From JANRKT01 sp033763355 (GTDB lineage Bacteria > Bacteroidota > Bacteroidia > Chitinophagales > Chitinophagaceae): 27,335 nucleotides of DNA. The position numbers were made by a program, and so were the translations under genes. Shown piece after piece: positions 1 through 9,022 of the stretch. The stretch's first letter is position 1; the number at the start of each line of letters is the position of its first letter. The stretch is from contig JANRKT010000165.1 of the NCBI GenBank assembly GCA_033763355.1, positions 1-27,335 on the forward strand, in the 5' to 3' direction. The notes beneath the pieces were generated by a model that was not told where the DNA came from, made no database searches, and saw only the letters and a list, made by a program, of their open reading frames with translations.

Positions 1-375
1 AGCATCGGTTGCTGTGCCTGTTAATGATGTAGTGTTTGTTGGTAATGTAATTACCTTATCCGCTCCTGCATTGGCTACAGGTGGCTGATTGGGAACAGGA
101 GCTGCATTCACCGTTACCTGCACATCATCGGTATCCGTCGCCCCGTCATCATCAGTTACTGTTAACCTGAACACATATACCCCCTGCTGCAATGCGGTAA
201 TGTTTGTTGTGGCTGCATTGGCTGTGGCGATTGTTCCGCCTGCGGGACCACTTACTTTGCTCCATGCATATGTGGCTATTGTACCATCAGCATCGGTTGC
301 TGTGCCTGTTAATGATGTAGTGTTTGTTGGTAATGTAATTACCTTATCCGCTCCTGCATTGGCTACAGGTGGCTG
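1..375. repeat. Tandem coding repeat, 288-bp period (PKD-like units)
   Basis: Bases 1-87 and 289-375 are identical, giving a 288-bp (96-codon) period inside the dehydrogenase gene. The first unit continues past the left edge, so the number of copies is unknown. Identity at the DNA level, including silent positions, points to recent duplication or gene conversion. Such a repeat can also be collapsed or expanded by assembly errors. Confidence 0.9.
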
Positions 376-1452
376 GTTAGGTGCAGGCACAGCAGAGTTA
401 TACACTTCAACAATTCTGTCATTACCTCCACCGTTGCTGGTACAGATATAAACTTTACCACTGGGAGAAACAGCAACATCCCTTAACCTTCCCCAGTTTC
501 CCCTGAAAAATTCCTGGCGGCTTACCATAGATAAGCCATCTGTACTTAATTTAATCTGGTAAAAAGTGGCATCTTTTAACGTAACAAGTAAAAGAGAATT
601 TTTCCAATTGGGCAGATGGTCGTTGTTGTAATAATCTAACCCGCTCATGGCAATGGTGTATCCGCCGCTTGACCAAAGCGGTCCTTTTACATTATTTGAA
701 TTACAAAAATTTGTTTCACCACCATCACAGGGGCCGTTTACATTTGGCCAACCATAGTTACGGTTTTTTTCAATAATGTTTACTTCATCTTCAATGTCCG
801 GTCCATGCTCTGCGGAATACAATATACCATTGGCATAAACCAATCCCTGCTGGTTGCGGTGTCCTTTACTCCACATCGGGTTGCCTGCAACGGGATTATC
901 AGCAGGTATTGAGCCATCAAGGTTTAATCTTAATACTTTACCCGCTTTTGAAGAATTGCTTTGCGGCAAACCCGTATTGGTGGCATCCCCTGTTGTTAAA
1001 AATAATTTATCACCAACTATAAGCAATCGTGAGCCATTGTGAACGTACGCTGCCGGTATATCATCCATTATTATTACAGCCGCCCCCAAAGTATTATTGG
1101 AATAAGTAAACCTTACTACTTTCTCAGTATAAACTCCGTTCTTATTATAGTTGTAAACAACATATAAATAGCCATTATTGAGGAAGTCCGGATGCTGAAC
1201 CATTCCAAGCAGTCCGCCCTCACCCTGGGCTACCACTTCTGAAATGGTGTGAGAGAATTGTGTGGCGCCGTCTGCGGGATTGATCTTGCTGATCTTTCCG
1301 CCCCTTTCTGTCATCCATATGGAATTGTCTTTACCCCATAGTATTTCCCAGGGAAAGCTGAGCCCTGTTTTTACATTTCGGGTTGAAATGGTTTGCTGGG
1401 CAAAGAGACATGAGCAACAGAGGGTACACAGGAGTAAAATTGTTCTTTTCAT
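1..1452 (-). CDS. PQQ-dependent sugar dehydrogenase (GSDH family) with PKD-like repeats, 3' end outside window
   Basis: Open from ATG at 1452 to the left edge (484 codons, no stop), so the C-terminus is missing. Residues 1-18 look like a signal peptide ending LFA before QQ. Residues about 25-350 carry landmarks of the soluble glucose/sorbosone dehydrogenase beta-propeller: HNGSR (His138, matching the catalytic His), GHRNQQGL (about 197-204, with Arg199), SAEHGPDIEDEVN and NYGWP. The family oxidises aldose sugars with pyrroloquinoline quinone; here it is probably periplasmic or exported. From about residue 359 a linker with NQPP leads into PKD-like repeats of 96 residues (AGADKVITLP, DADGTI, VTDDDGATD), often binding or spacer domains in Bacteroidota. 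GHRNQQ instead of the commoner GHRNPQ is a small oddity. No PQQ synthesis genes are visible. The enzyme class is well supported; the substrate is unknown. Confidence 0.86.
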   Translation of the reverse strand, partial: MKRTILLLCTLCCSCLFAQQTISTRNVKTGLSFPWEILWGKDNSIWMTERGGKISKINPADGATQFSHTISEVVAQGEGGLLGMVQHPDFLNNGYLYVVYNYNKNGVYTEKVVRFTYSNNTLGAAVIIMDDIPAAYVHNGSRLLIVGDKLFLTTGDATNTGLPQSNSSKAGKVLRLNLDGSIPADNPVAGNPMWSKGHRNQQGLVYANGILYSAEHGPDIEDEVNIIEKNRNYGWPNVNGPCDGGETNFCNSNNVKGPLWSSGGYTIAMSGLDYYNNDHLPNWKNSLLLVTLKDATFYQIKLSTDGLSMVSRQEFFRGNWGRLRDVAVSPSGKVYICTSNGGGNDRIVEVYNSAVPAPNQPPVANAGADKVITLPTNTTSLTGTATDADGTIATYAWSKVSGPAGGTIATANAATTNITALQQGVYVFRLTVTDDDGATDTDDVQVTVNAAPVPNQPPVANAGADKVITLPTNTTSLTGTATDA

Positions 1453-1815
1453 GCAAGTTTGGTTTTGTCATAAGAAATTCACGTGGCCGGAAATTTTTAT
1501 ATTGGACTTTATACCACATTACACAGCAAAAACCGGTTTCATTCATTGCAAACAGTTACAAATAACCATTTCTGCCCAGCAGGGATATAAACCTGGAGCA
1601 GGAAATAATTACTGAATACATTGCAATGCAGGAAAAACAGGCGAATTGCCGTGTGAAAGTGTAAAAGGATATGGCTGCGCCAAATGCGCTTCTTTTGGTT
1701 TTCATATCAGAATACCTGGATTTTAATCAGCAACTTTAATTAATCTGTTGCTTTTGGTTTCTCAGATATAGCATCTTAAAAAAAATTTACATGCCTGAAA
1801 GTAGATTTACCACTC

Positions 1816-1833
1816 CGTAATAGAAGTATTACG
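1816..1833. promoter_or_regulatory. Perfect 7-4-7 inverted repeat
   Basis: CGTAATA-GAAG-TATTACG is a perfect palindrome with a 4-nt centre. It resembles the palindrome at 19448-19465 (TGTAGTA-AGAA-TACTACA); together they fit YGTARTA-N4-TAYTACR. It could be an operator for a dimeric regulator. It has no U-tract, so it is not a terminator. Function is inference only. Confidence 0.35.
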
Positions 1834-1889
1834 ATTAATACAGTTGCTGTAAAAAGATTTTTAAGAACTTAAACGATTCACAATTAAAA

Positions 1890-1919
1890 CAAACTTAGTA
1901 CCAGTTTTAGTATGCCAAA
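1890..1919 (-). promoter_or_regulatory. Candidate Bacteroidota promoter (minus)
   Basis: On the minus strand TTTG (1919-1916), 18 bp, then TAAGTTTG (1897-1890) matches the -33/-7 consensus of the Bacteroidota housekeeping sigma factor. The only downstream gene on this strand is the sugar dehydrogenase, 430 nt away, so it may be a chance match or drive a long leader. Confidence 0.35.
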
Positions 1920-2129
1920 CCGCTATGTATTTGCAGAAAAATAATAAAAGCTGTGTGTTAGACGGATAAGTAAAAGCAAAGCGCCGCTAAAAATAATAAT
2001 TGCATGTACATATTAAGCCTTGGCTCCATGGATGGCGCTTAAAAACAGCTGACAGCGTTCCTGGATGTTACACGAAAAAAATTATCCGGTGCGCAATAAA
2101 AACGCAGGGCTGTGAACTGTTGTAAATGA

Positions 2130-2154
2130 AAAAGCCCCTTATAAAGGAGCTTTT
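2130..2154 (-). terminator. Intrinsic terminator of tRNA-Lys
   Basis: Minus strand: an 11-bp stem with one G-T pair (arms 2154-2144 and 2140-2130), a 3-nt loop, and a U-run contained in the 3' arm. It lies 9 nt beyond the tRNA 3' end, the right place to end its transcript. Confidence 0.75.
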
Positions 2155-2162
2155 ATATTCTG

Positions 2163-2235
2163 TGATCCCGCTGGGACTCGAACCCAGGACCCATACATTA
2201 AAAGTGTATTGCTCTACCAACTGAGCTACGGAATC
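2163..2235 (-). tRNA. tRNA-Lys (anticodon TTT)
   Basis: A 73-nt cloverleaf: acceptor GATTCCG pairs with CGGGATC, D-arm GCTC/GAGC, anticodon loop CTTTTAA with anticodon TTT at 2202-2200, T-loop TTCGAGT, discriminator A. The 3' CCA is not encoded and must be added after transcription, as is usual in this phylum. The modified UUU anticodon reads AAA and AAG. Confidence 0.95.
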
Positions 2236-2285
2236 ATTTGTCTTCCACTGATTTGGAGCTGACAAACCCGTTGTTTTTGGGAGTG

Positions 2286-2316
2286 CAAAAATAAGCCAAA
2301 TTCACATTGTGCCAAA
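2286..2316 (-). promoter_or_regulatory. Promoter of tRNA-Lys
   Basis: Minus strand TTTG (2316-2313), 19 bp, TATTTTTG (2293-2286): a full match to the Bacteroidota consensus. Transcription would start near 2280, leaving a 5' leader of about 45 nt for RNase P to remove. Confidence 0.6.
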
Positions 2317-2378
2317 TTTTTGAGCTACTATTTATACACGCCCAAAACTGCTGCAAAAAGCATGGATACATAATTTGA

Positions 2379-2407
2379 TTGACTAATTAACATCTCACCT
2401 ATTTTTG
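2379..2407 (+). promoter_or_regulatory. Promoter of the short-chain dehydrogenase
   Basis: TTG (2379-2381), 18 bp, TATTTTTG (2400-2407). Start of transcription is expected at about 2412-2414, downstream of an in-frame GTG at 2409 but upstream of ATG 2424. The site therefore decides the start codon in favour of 2424. It is divergent from the tRNA-Lys promoter about 60 bp away. Confidence 0.6.
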
Positions 2408-2423
2408 CGTGACATTTATAATC

Positions 2424-3233
2424 ATGGGAGCATTTTTTGAAAACAAGGTTGTTCTGATAACAGGGGGCACAGATGGTATAGGGAAAGCCATTGTACATTT
2501 GCTGATGCAGCAGGGAGCAAAAGTTGCAACATGTGGCCGCAACCAGGATAAACTTTATACACTCCAGTTGGAATACCCGGGAAAACCATTGCATACCCTG
2601 GTTGCTGATGTAAGCAATTACGATGATTGCCAGAAACTGGTAAATAGTACCATAGACATATTTGGCGGAATTGACGTGCTCATCAACAATGCAGGTGTTT
2701 CCATGCGGGCTTTGTTGAAGGACCTTGATATTGATGTGATAAAAAAAGTGATGGGCATTAATTTTTTTGGAGCAGTGTATTGTACCAAACTGGCGCTTCC
2801 AAAATTGATAGAAAGAAAGGGGGTGATAGTAGGTGTATCTTCTATAGCTGGTTACCGCGGATTGCCCGGCAGAAGCGGTTATTCTGCATCAAAATTTGCT
2901 TTACAGGGATGGCTTGAAGCTGTAAGAACAGAATTGCTGCACAGTGGTGTTCATGTAATGTGGGTGTGCCCCGGATTTACCGCTTCCAATATCAGGAATG
3001 CAGCTTTGAATAAAGAAGGACAAAGCCAGGGTGAATCCCCGATGGATGAAAGCAAGCTGATGAGCGCAGAAGAATGTGCACAACACATCATTGCAGCTAT
3101 TGAAAATAAGAAAAGGACACTTGTGCTTACGGCAAGGGGCAAGCAAACCATATTCATAAACAGGTTCTTTCCCAACCTGGCAGATAAACTCACCTATCGC
3201 TTTTTCTTCAGGCGGGGAGAGTTAGTAAAATAA
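2424..3233 (+). CDS. Short-chain dehydrogenase/reductase (SDR family)
   Basis: A 269-residue classical SDR. Cofactor motif TGGTDGIG at about 13-20, NNAG at 88-91, an Asn in GINFFG near 113, catalytic Ser in VSSIAG near 139-140, and YSASK with Tyr153 and Lys157. These define an NAD(P)-dependent oxidoreductase of Rossmann fold. The C-terminal extension (NRFFPNLADKLTYRFFF) resembles that of DHRS7-like and ketosphinganine-reductase-like SDRs; since this phylum makes sphingolipids, such a role is possible but not shown. A longer start at GTG 2409 is rejected because the predicted transcript starts after it. Substrate unknown. Confidence 0.88.
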   Translation: MGAFFENKVVLITGGTDGIGKAIVHLLMQQGAKVATCGRNQDKLYTLQLEYPGKPLHTLVADVSNYDDCQKLVNSTIDIFGGIDVLINNAGVSMRALLKDLDIDVIKKVMGINFFGAVYCTKLALPKLIERKGVIVGVSSIAGYRGLPGRSGYSASKFALQGWLEAVRTELLHSGVHVMWVCPGFTASNIRNAALNKEGQSQGESPMDESKLMSAEECAQHIIAAIENKKRTLVLTARGKQTIFINRFFPNLADKLTYRFFFRRGELVK

Positions 3234-3333
3234 AAATGAAAACTCAAACCCTCATATGCAATTATCCGCACACATTCTTCAATTTATTTACTTTTATGCA
3301 GGTAACTGAACTTCTTACATTTTAAATTTTACC

Positions 3334-4161
3334 ATGCCCTTACTTACCCTCACAACAGACATTGGCCGAAAAGATTTTATTACAGGGGCCATCAAGGGGC
3401 AGATACTAAAAATAAATGACACATTTAATATTGTTGATGTTTCACATGAACTATCGCCTTTCAATTATCCCCAGGCAGCTTATGTAAGCCGCAATGCCAT
3501 ATTTAATTTTCCTGAAGAGACTTTTCACCTGGTGCTGGTTAACCTTTTTGACACCAAACCCGAGCATTTGCTGATAGCACACCACCACAACCAGTTTATA
3601 GGTATTCCCGATAATGGGTTGCTTACCATGATACTTGAAGAAATACCGCAACAGGTAGTGGCCATTCCGCTGGAGAAAAGCCAGCAAAAAAACACCCTTT
3701 ATTGCGTAAGGGCATTTGCTGAGGCATTCACTTCTTTGCTTAGCGGAAGAAAATTAGAAAAGATCGGCGACCCTGCTGTTTCCATACAGGTAAAAAATTC
3801 CCTGAGGCCCACACAGGGCAATAACTGGATTGAAGGCCAGATTATCTTTATTGACAATTTTGAAAACGTAATTGTAAATATAACCCGTGACGAATTTGAG
3901 CAGCAGCGCAAAGGCAGGAGCTTTAAAATTGTTTTCAAGCGGGATGAAGTAATTGACAAGATAAGCGAAACCTATGCTGATGTGCCCGAAGGCGAAAAAC
4001 TGGCCCTGTTCAACTCGGCAGGTTATCTTGAAGTAGCCATTAATAAAGGAAATGCTGCGGGACTGTTCGGGTTGCAGGGTTATACCGAAAAACAACAAAG
4101 CCAATCGCAGTTTTTGCAAAACAGGTTATTTTACCAGACGGTACGTATATTTTTTGAATAA
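3334..4161 (+). CDS. SAM hydroxide adenosyltransferase-like protein (DUF62)
   Basis: 275 residues, the usual length of the DUF62 (SAM_HAT) family, relatives of fluorinase and chlorinase. Family landmarks: N-terminal LTTDIGRKDF followed by GAIKGQ, VDVSHELSPFN near residue 38, and the C-terminal ADVPEGEKLALFNSAGYLEVAINKG segment. Characterised members split S-adenosylmethionine into adenosine and methionine with water; the physiological role is unclear. The gene lies 100 bp after the dehydrogenase in the same direction, without an obvious consensus promoter, so read-through is possible. Confidence 0.88.
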   Translation: MPLLTLTTDIGRKDFITGAIKGQILKINDTFNIVDVSHELSPFNYPQAAYVSRNAIFNFPEETFHLVLVNLFDTKPEHLLIAHHHNQFIGIPDNGLLTMILEEIPQQVVAIPLEKSQQKNTLYCVRAFAEAFTSLLSGRKLEKIGDPAVSIQVKNSLRPTQGNNWIEGQIIFIDNFENVIVNITRDEFEQQRKGRSFKIVFKRDEVIDKISETYADVPEGEKLALFNSAGYLEVAINKGNAAGLFGLQGYTEKQQSQSQFLQNRLFYQTVRIFFE

Positions 4162-4186
4162 AGCAGAGAAGAACCTACTCTGTTTT
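4160..4186 (+). terminator. Weak intrinsic terminator after the DUF62 gene
   Basis: A 9-bp stem overlaps the stop codon: left arm 4160-4168, 9-nt loop, right arm 4178-4186, the outer pairs being A-T. It is followed by GAGTTTTG, a poor U-tract. It may reduce read-through into the next gene, which has its own promoter. Confidence 0.4.
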
Positions 4187-4256
4187 GAGTTTTGTATCCC
4201 GGCTTTTTATTACCGATCCTGCAATTGCCTTCACCCTAATTTTAACTCCCGCCTTC

Positions 4257-4287
4257 TTTGCCTGTATGTAAATTTCCTGTAGGTTTG
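4257..4287 (+). promoter_or_regulatory. Promoter of the DUF2723 gene
   Basis: TTTG (4257-4260), 19 bp, TAGGTTTG (4280-4287): a complete match to the Bacteroidota -33/-7 consensus. The start site would be near 4293, giving a leader of about 20 nt before ATG 4314. Confidence 0.7.
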
Positions 4288-4313
4288 CCCATTCTAAAAA
4301 AATCCAGGACAAT

Positions 4314-7300
4314 ATGAGTTTCAACAGAATCAACAATGTGACAGGATGGGTAGTGTGCATCATTGCCTGCACAGTATATATTATGACTGCTGAAGCAGGC
4401 GGCAGCCTTTGGGATTGCGGTGAATTTGTAAGCAGTTGCTTTAAACTGCAGATACCCCATCCGCCCGGCGCCCCACTCTTTGTTTTAATGGGAAGGGTAT
4501 TTATTGTTTTATTCGGCAACGACCCCAATACTGCTGCAAAAGCGGTTAACGTAATGAGTGCACTGGCCAGCGGGTTTACCATTTTGTTTCTTTTCTGGAC
4601 CATTACACATTTTGCACGTAAGATTTTTCAAAAAACCAATGAACAGCTTAACGGCGAACAACTTTTTGGAGTAATGGCTGCCGGCGTTGTTGGCGCTTTG
4701 GCTTACACTTTCAGCGATTCCTTCTGGTTCAGTGCAGTGGAAGGCGAAGTGTATGCTTTATCTTCTTTCTTTACCGCCCTGGTTTTCTGGATGATGCTGA
4801 AATGGGAACATGCTGCAGATAAACCCGGGGCTGACAAATGGATAGTGCTCATCTTTTTCATGATGGGTTTGTCTATCGGTGTGCACCTGCTGAACCTGTT
4901 AACGATTCCCGCTATTGTAATGATTTATTATTTCAAGAGGCATAAGGTTACCCCATGGGGAACATTCTGGGCATTTGTAATGGGATGTATTATTACAGGT
5001 ATTGCACAGAAAATTGTTATTCAGTACACCATTAAAGCTGCCGGAAGTTTCGACATCTTTTTTATAAACAACCTCGGCATGCCTTTCTTTAGCGGGTTTA
5101 TATTTTATTTTATACTGCTTGCTGCTTTAATCTGGTTTGGCATACGCATCGGAAAAACAAAGAATATTTCATTACCTGTTTTCTCCATCTGGCTTTTCCT
5201 TTTATCATTTGCAGTGCTTTATCCTTTTATATCCGCCGGCTCAGGCGGGGCAACTGTTTTAAAACTCATTCTTGTAATTGCAGCCGTTATAGCAGCTGGT
5301 TATTTCGGGCTTGATGCTTTAAAACGCAACCCTTATTTTCTCAGGCTATCCATGTGGTGTTTTGCATTTATGCTCATTGGCTACTCAACGTATGTTACTA
5401 CCATGATACGTTCTGCTGCAAACCCTGCAGTGGACATGTACAATGTTGATAACCCCATGAGTTTGGTTGGTTATTTAGGCCGTGAACAATATGGCGATTT
5501 CCCGCTTTTATATGGCCAGGTTTTCACCGCATCACCGGAAAGCATTGAAGACGGAGAAAAGAAATACGTAAAAGGAAAAGACAAATACATTTTTTCGGGT
5601 TATGATGCCGTGCCCGTATATGCAAAAGAAGATAAAATGTTCCTGCCCCGTGTGTGGGATGCAAGCAACGAACAATACCATGCTGACTTCTATAAACGCT
5701 GGTTAAACCTTGCAGATGATGAACGGCCTACTTACGGAGACAACATCAACTGGGCATTTACGTACCAGATCAACTGGATGTACCTGCGATATTTTGGATG
5801 GAACTTCATCGGTAAACAAAACGACTTGCAGGGCTTTGGAAATGTACGTGATGGCAACTGGATTTCAGGCATTTCTTTTCTGGATAATTTAAGATTGGGC
5901 AACCAGGATAAGGTTCCCGATAGCATTAAAAAAAATAAAGCCAGCAACAAACTATATGGTTTACCGCTCATTCTCGGCATAATCGGTTTTCTTTTTCATT
6001 ATAAAAGAGACAGGCGTGACTGGCTGGTAAGTTTTATGCTGTTTATTTTTACAGGCTTTGCCATTGTATTTTACCTTAACCAGCCCGGTAACCAGCCACG
6101 TGAACGGGATTATGCCTATGTAGGTTCCTTCTATGCATTTGCAATATGGATTGGCATCGGTGTATTGCAGGTAAAAACATGGTTGCAGAAATGGTTAAGC
6201 GGAAGCATTTCCAATTATGTTGCTGCTGCTGCATGTTTCCTTGCGGTTCCTATACTTATGGCTTCGCAGGAATGGGATGACCATGACAGGAGCAAAAAAC
6301 AACTGGCTCGTGACCTTGCAAAAGATTACCTTGAAAGTTGCGCACCCAACTCTATCCTTTTTTCTTTTGGTGATAACGATACTTATCCTTTGTGGTATGC
6401 ACAGGAAGTGGAAGGCATACGAAGGGATGTTCGTGTAATCAATTACAGCCTCCTCGGTATTGACTGGTACATAAACCAACTGCGCTATAAAGTAAACGGA
6501 AGCGACCCCATTGATGTAATCTGGAGTGCAGATAAAATTGAGGGTGGCAAAAGGGATTTCATCAGGTATTATGAAAACCCCAACATCAACAAGAACCAAT
6601 ACATAGACCTGTACAGCCTGATGAGCGACTTTGTTGGCAGCGACGACCAGAAAAACATGCTGCAGGCTTCAGACGGGTCTTATATGAATTATTTTCCTGT
6701 AAAGAAAGTTGCCGTTCCGGTTGATGTAAACCTTGTACGGCAGAACAAAACAGTAAACCCCGAAGACAGTGTGGTGAGTGAAATAAGGTTTGAGATTCCC
6801 AAAAACATCCTGCTGAAAAACGACCTTGCTGTTTTAAATGTAATTGCCGCAAACAAATGGAAAAGGCCCGTTTATTTCACTTCCCAGTTTGGCGAACTGG
6901 GCTTCAGCCAGTACCTGCGTTGTGATGGATTGAGTTACCGTTTGGTTCCTGTAGTTAATTCGGCTTTTAACAACAACTGGATGTACGATAAGCTCATGAA
7001 CAAGTTTGCATTTGGTAATGCAAATGTTAAAGGCGTGTATTATGATGAAGAAAACAGGCGTCATTTACTGAGCATCCGCCAGGCTTATGCCGAAGCAGCC
7101 AATTCAATGGCCAATGCTGACCGTAAAGAAGAAGCTAAAGAATTACTCCGTAGGGTTGACAGCAACATGCTTCAAAGCAACATGCCCTATGCGATGGTGA
7201 GCCGTTACAACCAGCACAATTCCATCAGCGCACAAATGATTGAAGCCGCTTACAAAGCAGGCGACATGCAATTGGGTGATAAGATCATTAAAGATGTAAA

Positions 7301-7574
7301 AAAAGACATACAGGACCAACTGGCCTATTACGCATATCTCGGTGAAATGTCAGTGCCTGAACTATCGCAGGCTGTACAGGACCTTATGATGAACCGTGCA
7401 GATAACCTGAACAACAGGCAGCGGAACCTGTTCCAGGATATCAGGCAGGCGCTGGCGCTTCAGGATTATCTTGCTAACCTCGAGAGGTCTTACAAAAATG
7501 TCCCCGCCCCTAATCCTGAGTTACCGGGTGTAATACAAAACAAACCTGATTCACCAGGCACGCAGGATAAATAA
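4314..7574 (+). CDS. DUF2723 / GT117 family multi-pass membrane glycosyltransferase
   Basis: 1086 residues. The N-terminal half is strongly hydrophobic with many membrane segments. The first begins at about residue 10 and is followed by the family signature GGSLWDCGEF and, further on, IPHPPGAPL; the acidic DCGE loop resembles the first exoplasmic loop of protein O-mannosyltransferases (GT-C fold). Two more membrane stretches lie near residues 545-660, then a large soluble C-terminal part. An Asp-rich site DDHDRSKKQ sits in the soluble part. Members probably move a sugar from a lipid carrier onto proteins or lipids outside the membrane; donor and acceptor are not deducible. It has its own promoter and terminator, so it is a single-gene transcription unit. 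Confidence 0.88.
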   Translation: MSFNRINNVTGWVVCIIACTVYIMTAEAGGSLWDCGEFVSSCFKLQIPHPPGAPLFVLMGRVFIVLFGNDPNTAAKAVNVMSALASGFTILFLFWTITHFARKIFQKTNEQLNGEQLFGVMAAGVVGALAYTFSDSFWFSAVEGEVYALSSFFTALVFWMMLKWEHAADKPGADKWIVLIFFMMGLSIGVHLLNLLTIPAIVMIYYFKRHKVTPWGTFWAFVMGCIITGIAQKIVIQYTIKAAGSFDIFFINNLGMPFFSGFIFYFILLAALIWFGIRIGKTKNISLPVFSIWLFLLSFAVLYPFISAGSGGATVLKLILVIAAVIAAGYFGLDALKRNPYFLRLSMWCFAFMLIGYSTYVTTMIRSAANPAVDMYNVDNPMSLVGYLGREQYGDFPLLYGQVFTASPESIEDGEKKYVKGKDKYIFSGYDAVPVYAKEDKMFLPRVWDASNEQYHADFYKRWLNLADDERPTYGDNINWAFTYQINWMYLRYFGWNFIGKQNDLQGFGNVRDGNWISGISFLDNLRLGNQDKVPDSIKKNKASNKLYGLPLILGIIGFLFHYKRDRRDWLVSFMLFIFTGFAIVFYLNQPGNQPRERDYAYVGSFYAFAIWIGIGVLQVKTWLQKWLSGSISNYVAAAACFLAVPILMASQEWDDHDRSKKQLARDLAKDYLESCAPNSILFSFGDNDTYPLWYAQEVEGIRRDVRVINYSLLGIDWYINQLRYKVNGSDPIDVIWSADKIEGGKRDFIRYYENPNINKNQYIDLYSLMSDFVGSDDQKNMLQASDGSYMNYFPVKKVAVPVDVNLVRQNKTVNPEDSVVSEIRFEIPKNILLKNDLAVLNVIAANKWKRPVYFTSQFGELGFSQYLRCDGLSYRLVPVVNSAFNNNWMYDKLMNKFAFGNANVKGVYYDEENRRHLLSIRQAYAEAANSMANADRKEEAKELLRRVDSNMLQSNMPYAMVSRYNQHNSISAQMIEAAYKAGDMQLGDKIIKDVKKDIQDQLAYYAYLGEMSVPELSQAVQDLMMNRADNLNNRQRNLFQDIRQALALQDYLANLERSYKNVPAPNPELPGVIQNKPDSPGTQDK

Positions 7575-7612
7575 CAAAAGAAACTGGTTGTTCACACTGT
7601 TTATAATTTCTT

Positions 7613-7641
7613 AACCTCCGGCAGTTTACCGGGGGTTTTTT
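7613..7641 (+). terminator. Intrinsic terminator of the DUF2723 gene
   Basis: A 9-bp stem (7613-7621 with 7629-7637, one G-T pair), 7-nt loop, then a U-run to 7641. It lies 38 nt after the stop codon. Confidence 0.85.
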
Positions 7642-7858
7642 ATACAGCCGCTCAATAAAATTGTTTAGCATTAAAATTAACCCCGCTTCTATACGGAACT
7701 TTTTTCTGCCAATATTGTTTTAAATTGCAGTAAGCGTTACAAGAAGTAAGATGTAAGGAGTAAACAACTTTTATTCTTCCCTGAACGTAATAGTGTTTAT
7801 AACGGCCACGCTTCGTACCTCCTGCTTCAGCACATTAACGGATATTGAACCTAAAAAT

Positions 7859-8956
7859 ATGATTGGTCACCACTTCAGCAAATTTGACCCCAACCAGCAG
7901 GGTAAATCAAAGTTTGAGCAGTTGCTTGATTATTTCATGCAATTGCTTACTTATACAAACGGCGACCCCAATGAAGCTTTAAACTGGCTTACCCAGCTTG
8001 ATAAAGAATATGAGCTTACTGACGAAGAATACGGCCTCGGTGATTTTATTGAAGATTTAAAAGAAAAAGGGTTTTTAGATGAGAACCGCCAAACAGGCGA
8101 AATAAAAATTACACCTAAAACTGAAAAAGGCATACGCAAACGGAGCCTTGAAGAAATTTTTGGAAAACTGAAGAAAACAAAGCAGGGCGACCATCATACT
8201 TATAAACCCGGGCAGGGAGATGAAATCAATCCCGAAACGAGGCCCTTCCGCTTTGGCGACATGCTTGAGCAAATTGACTTCGTAAGTTCCATCCGTAATG
8301 CACAGATCAACCACGGCATTGATGGTTTCCAGATGCAGGAAGACGACCTGGAGATCAGGGAAACAGATTTTAAATCGCAGACTTCAACGGTACTGATGAT
8401 AGACATATCCCACTCCATGATCCTGTATGGCGAAGACCGCATTACACCGGCTAAAAAAGTAGCCATGGCATTGAGCGAACTGATTACCACTAAATACCCG
8501 AAGGACACATTAGACCTTGTGGTGTTCGGCAACGATGCATGGCTGGTGCAGATAAAAGATATCCCTTACCTGCAGGTGGGCCCATATCATACCAATACCG
8601 TTGCCGGGCTTGAACTGGCAATGGATATTTTAAGGAGAAGGAAAAACCCCAATAAGCAGATTTTTGTAATTACAGATGGTAAACCAACTTGTTTGAAAGC
8701 CGGCAAACGCTATTATAAAAATAGTTTTGGGTTAGACAGAAAGATTACATCCCGCTGCCTGAACCTTGCTGCGCAATGCAAGAAACTGAAAATACCCATT
8801 ACCACTTTTATGATTGCCAGCGACCCTTACCTGCAGCGCTTTGTACAGGAGTTTACAGAAACCAACAGCGGTAAAGCATTCTTCGCTTCATTGGACCATC
8901 TTGGTGCATTCATCTTCAGGGATTTTGAAAGCGGAAAAAGGAAAACCGTATATTAA
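7859..8956 (+). CDS. VWA domain protein, partner of the adjacent AAA+ ATPase
   Basis: 365 residues from ATG 7859. Residues 1-170 form a charged N-terminal region; residues about 176-350 form a von Willebrand A domain with a complete MIDAS: DISHS at 182-186, a Thr near 245-247 (HTNT) and Asp273 in ITDGKP. The arrangement is that of the metal-binding subunit of Mg-chelatase-like and MoxR-VWA pairs, in which the VWA protein couples a hexameric ATPase to a target. A longer GTG start at 7793 is possible, but its 22 extra residues (MFITATLRTSCF...) do not look like a conserved domain. The 284-bp gap before it holds only the preceding terminator and no clear consensus promoter. Confidence 0.85.
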   Translation: MIGHHFSKFDPNQQGKSKFEQLLDYFMQLLTYTNGDPNEALNWLTQLDKEYELTDEEYGLGDFIEDLKEKGFLDENRQTGEIKITPKTEKGIRKRSLEEIFGKLKKTKQGDHHTYKPGQGDEINPETRPFRFGDMLEQIDFVSSIRNAQINHGIDGFQMQEDDLEIRETDFKSQTSTVLMIDISHSMILYGEDRITPAKKVAMALSELITTKYPKDTLDLVVFGNDAWLVQIKDIPYLQVGPYHTNTVAGLELAMDILRRRKNPNKQIFVITDGKPTCLKAGKRYYKNSFGLDRKITSRCLNLAAQCKKLKIPITTFMIASDPYLQRFVQEFTETNSGKAFFASLDHLGAFIFRDFESGKRKTVY

Positions 8957-9022
8957 GCAGAAATTAAGGGCATATAAAGAATGTGGTTCATTGATAAAAA
9001 GAAGTTGGAGGAAAATAAAAAA

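Larger units (their letters stand above)
1453..2129. other. Non-coding stretch between the dehydrogenase and tRNA-Lys
   Basis: No convincing gene is seen in either strand here; the short open frames are antisense or non-family. It is AT-rich and holds a perfect inverted repeat at 1816-1833 and a candidate minus-strand promoter at 1890-1919. If that promoter serves the dehydrogenase, the 5' leader would be about 430 nt, which would leave room for an undetected small RNA or leader element. Confidence 0.5.

Noticed and set aside
1262..1615. Plus-strand open frame of 117 codons
   Set aside because: It runs antisense to the start of the sugar dehydrogenase, which has clear family motifs, and shows no domain of its own.
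2409..2423. GTG start for the short-chain dehydrogenase
   Set aside because: The predicted transcript start lies at 2412-2414, after this codon, and the fold begins properly from ATG 2424.
3754..4119. Minus-strand open frames inside the DUF62 and DUF2723 genes
   Set aside because: They mirror strongly supported plus-strand genes and show no recognisable domain.
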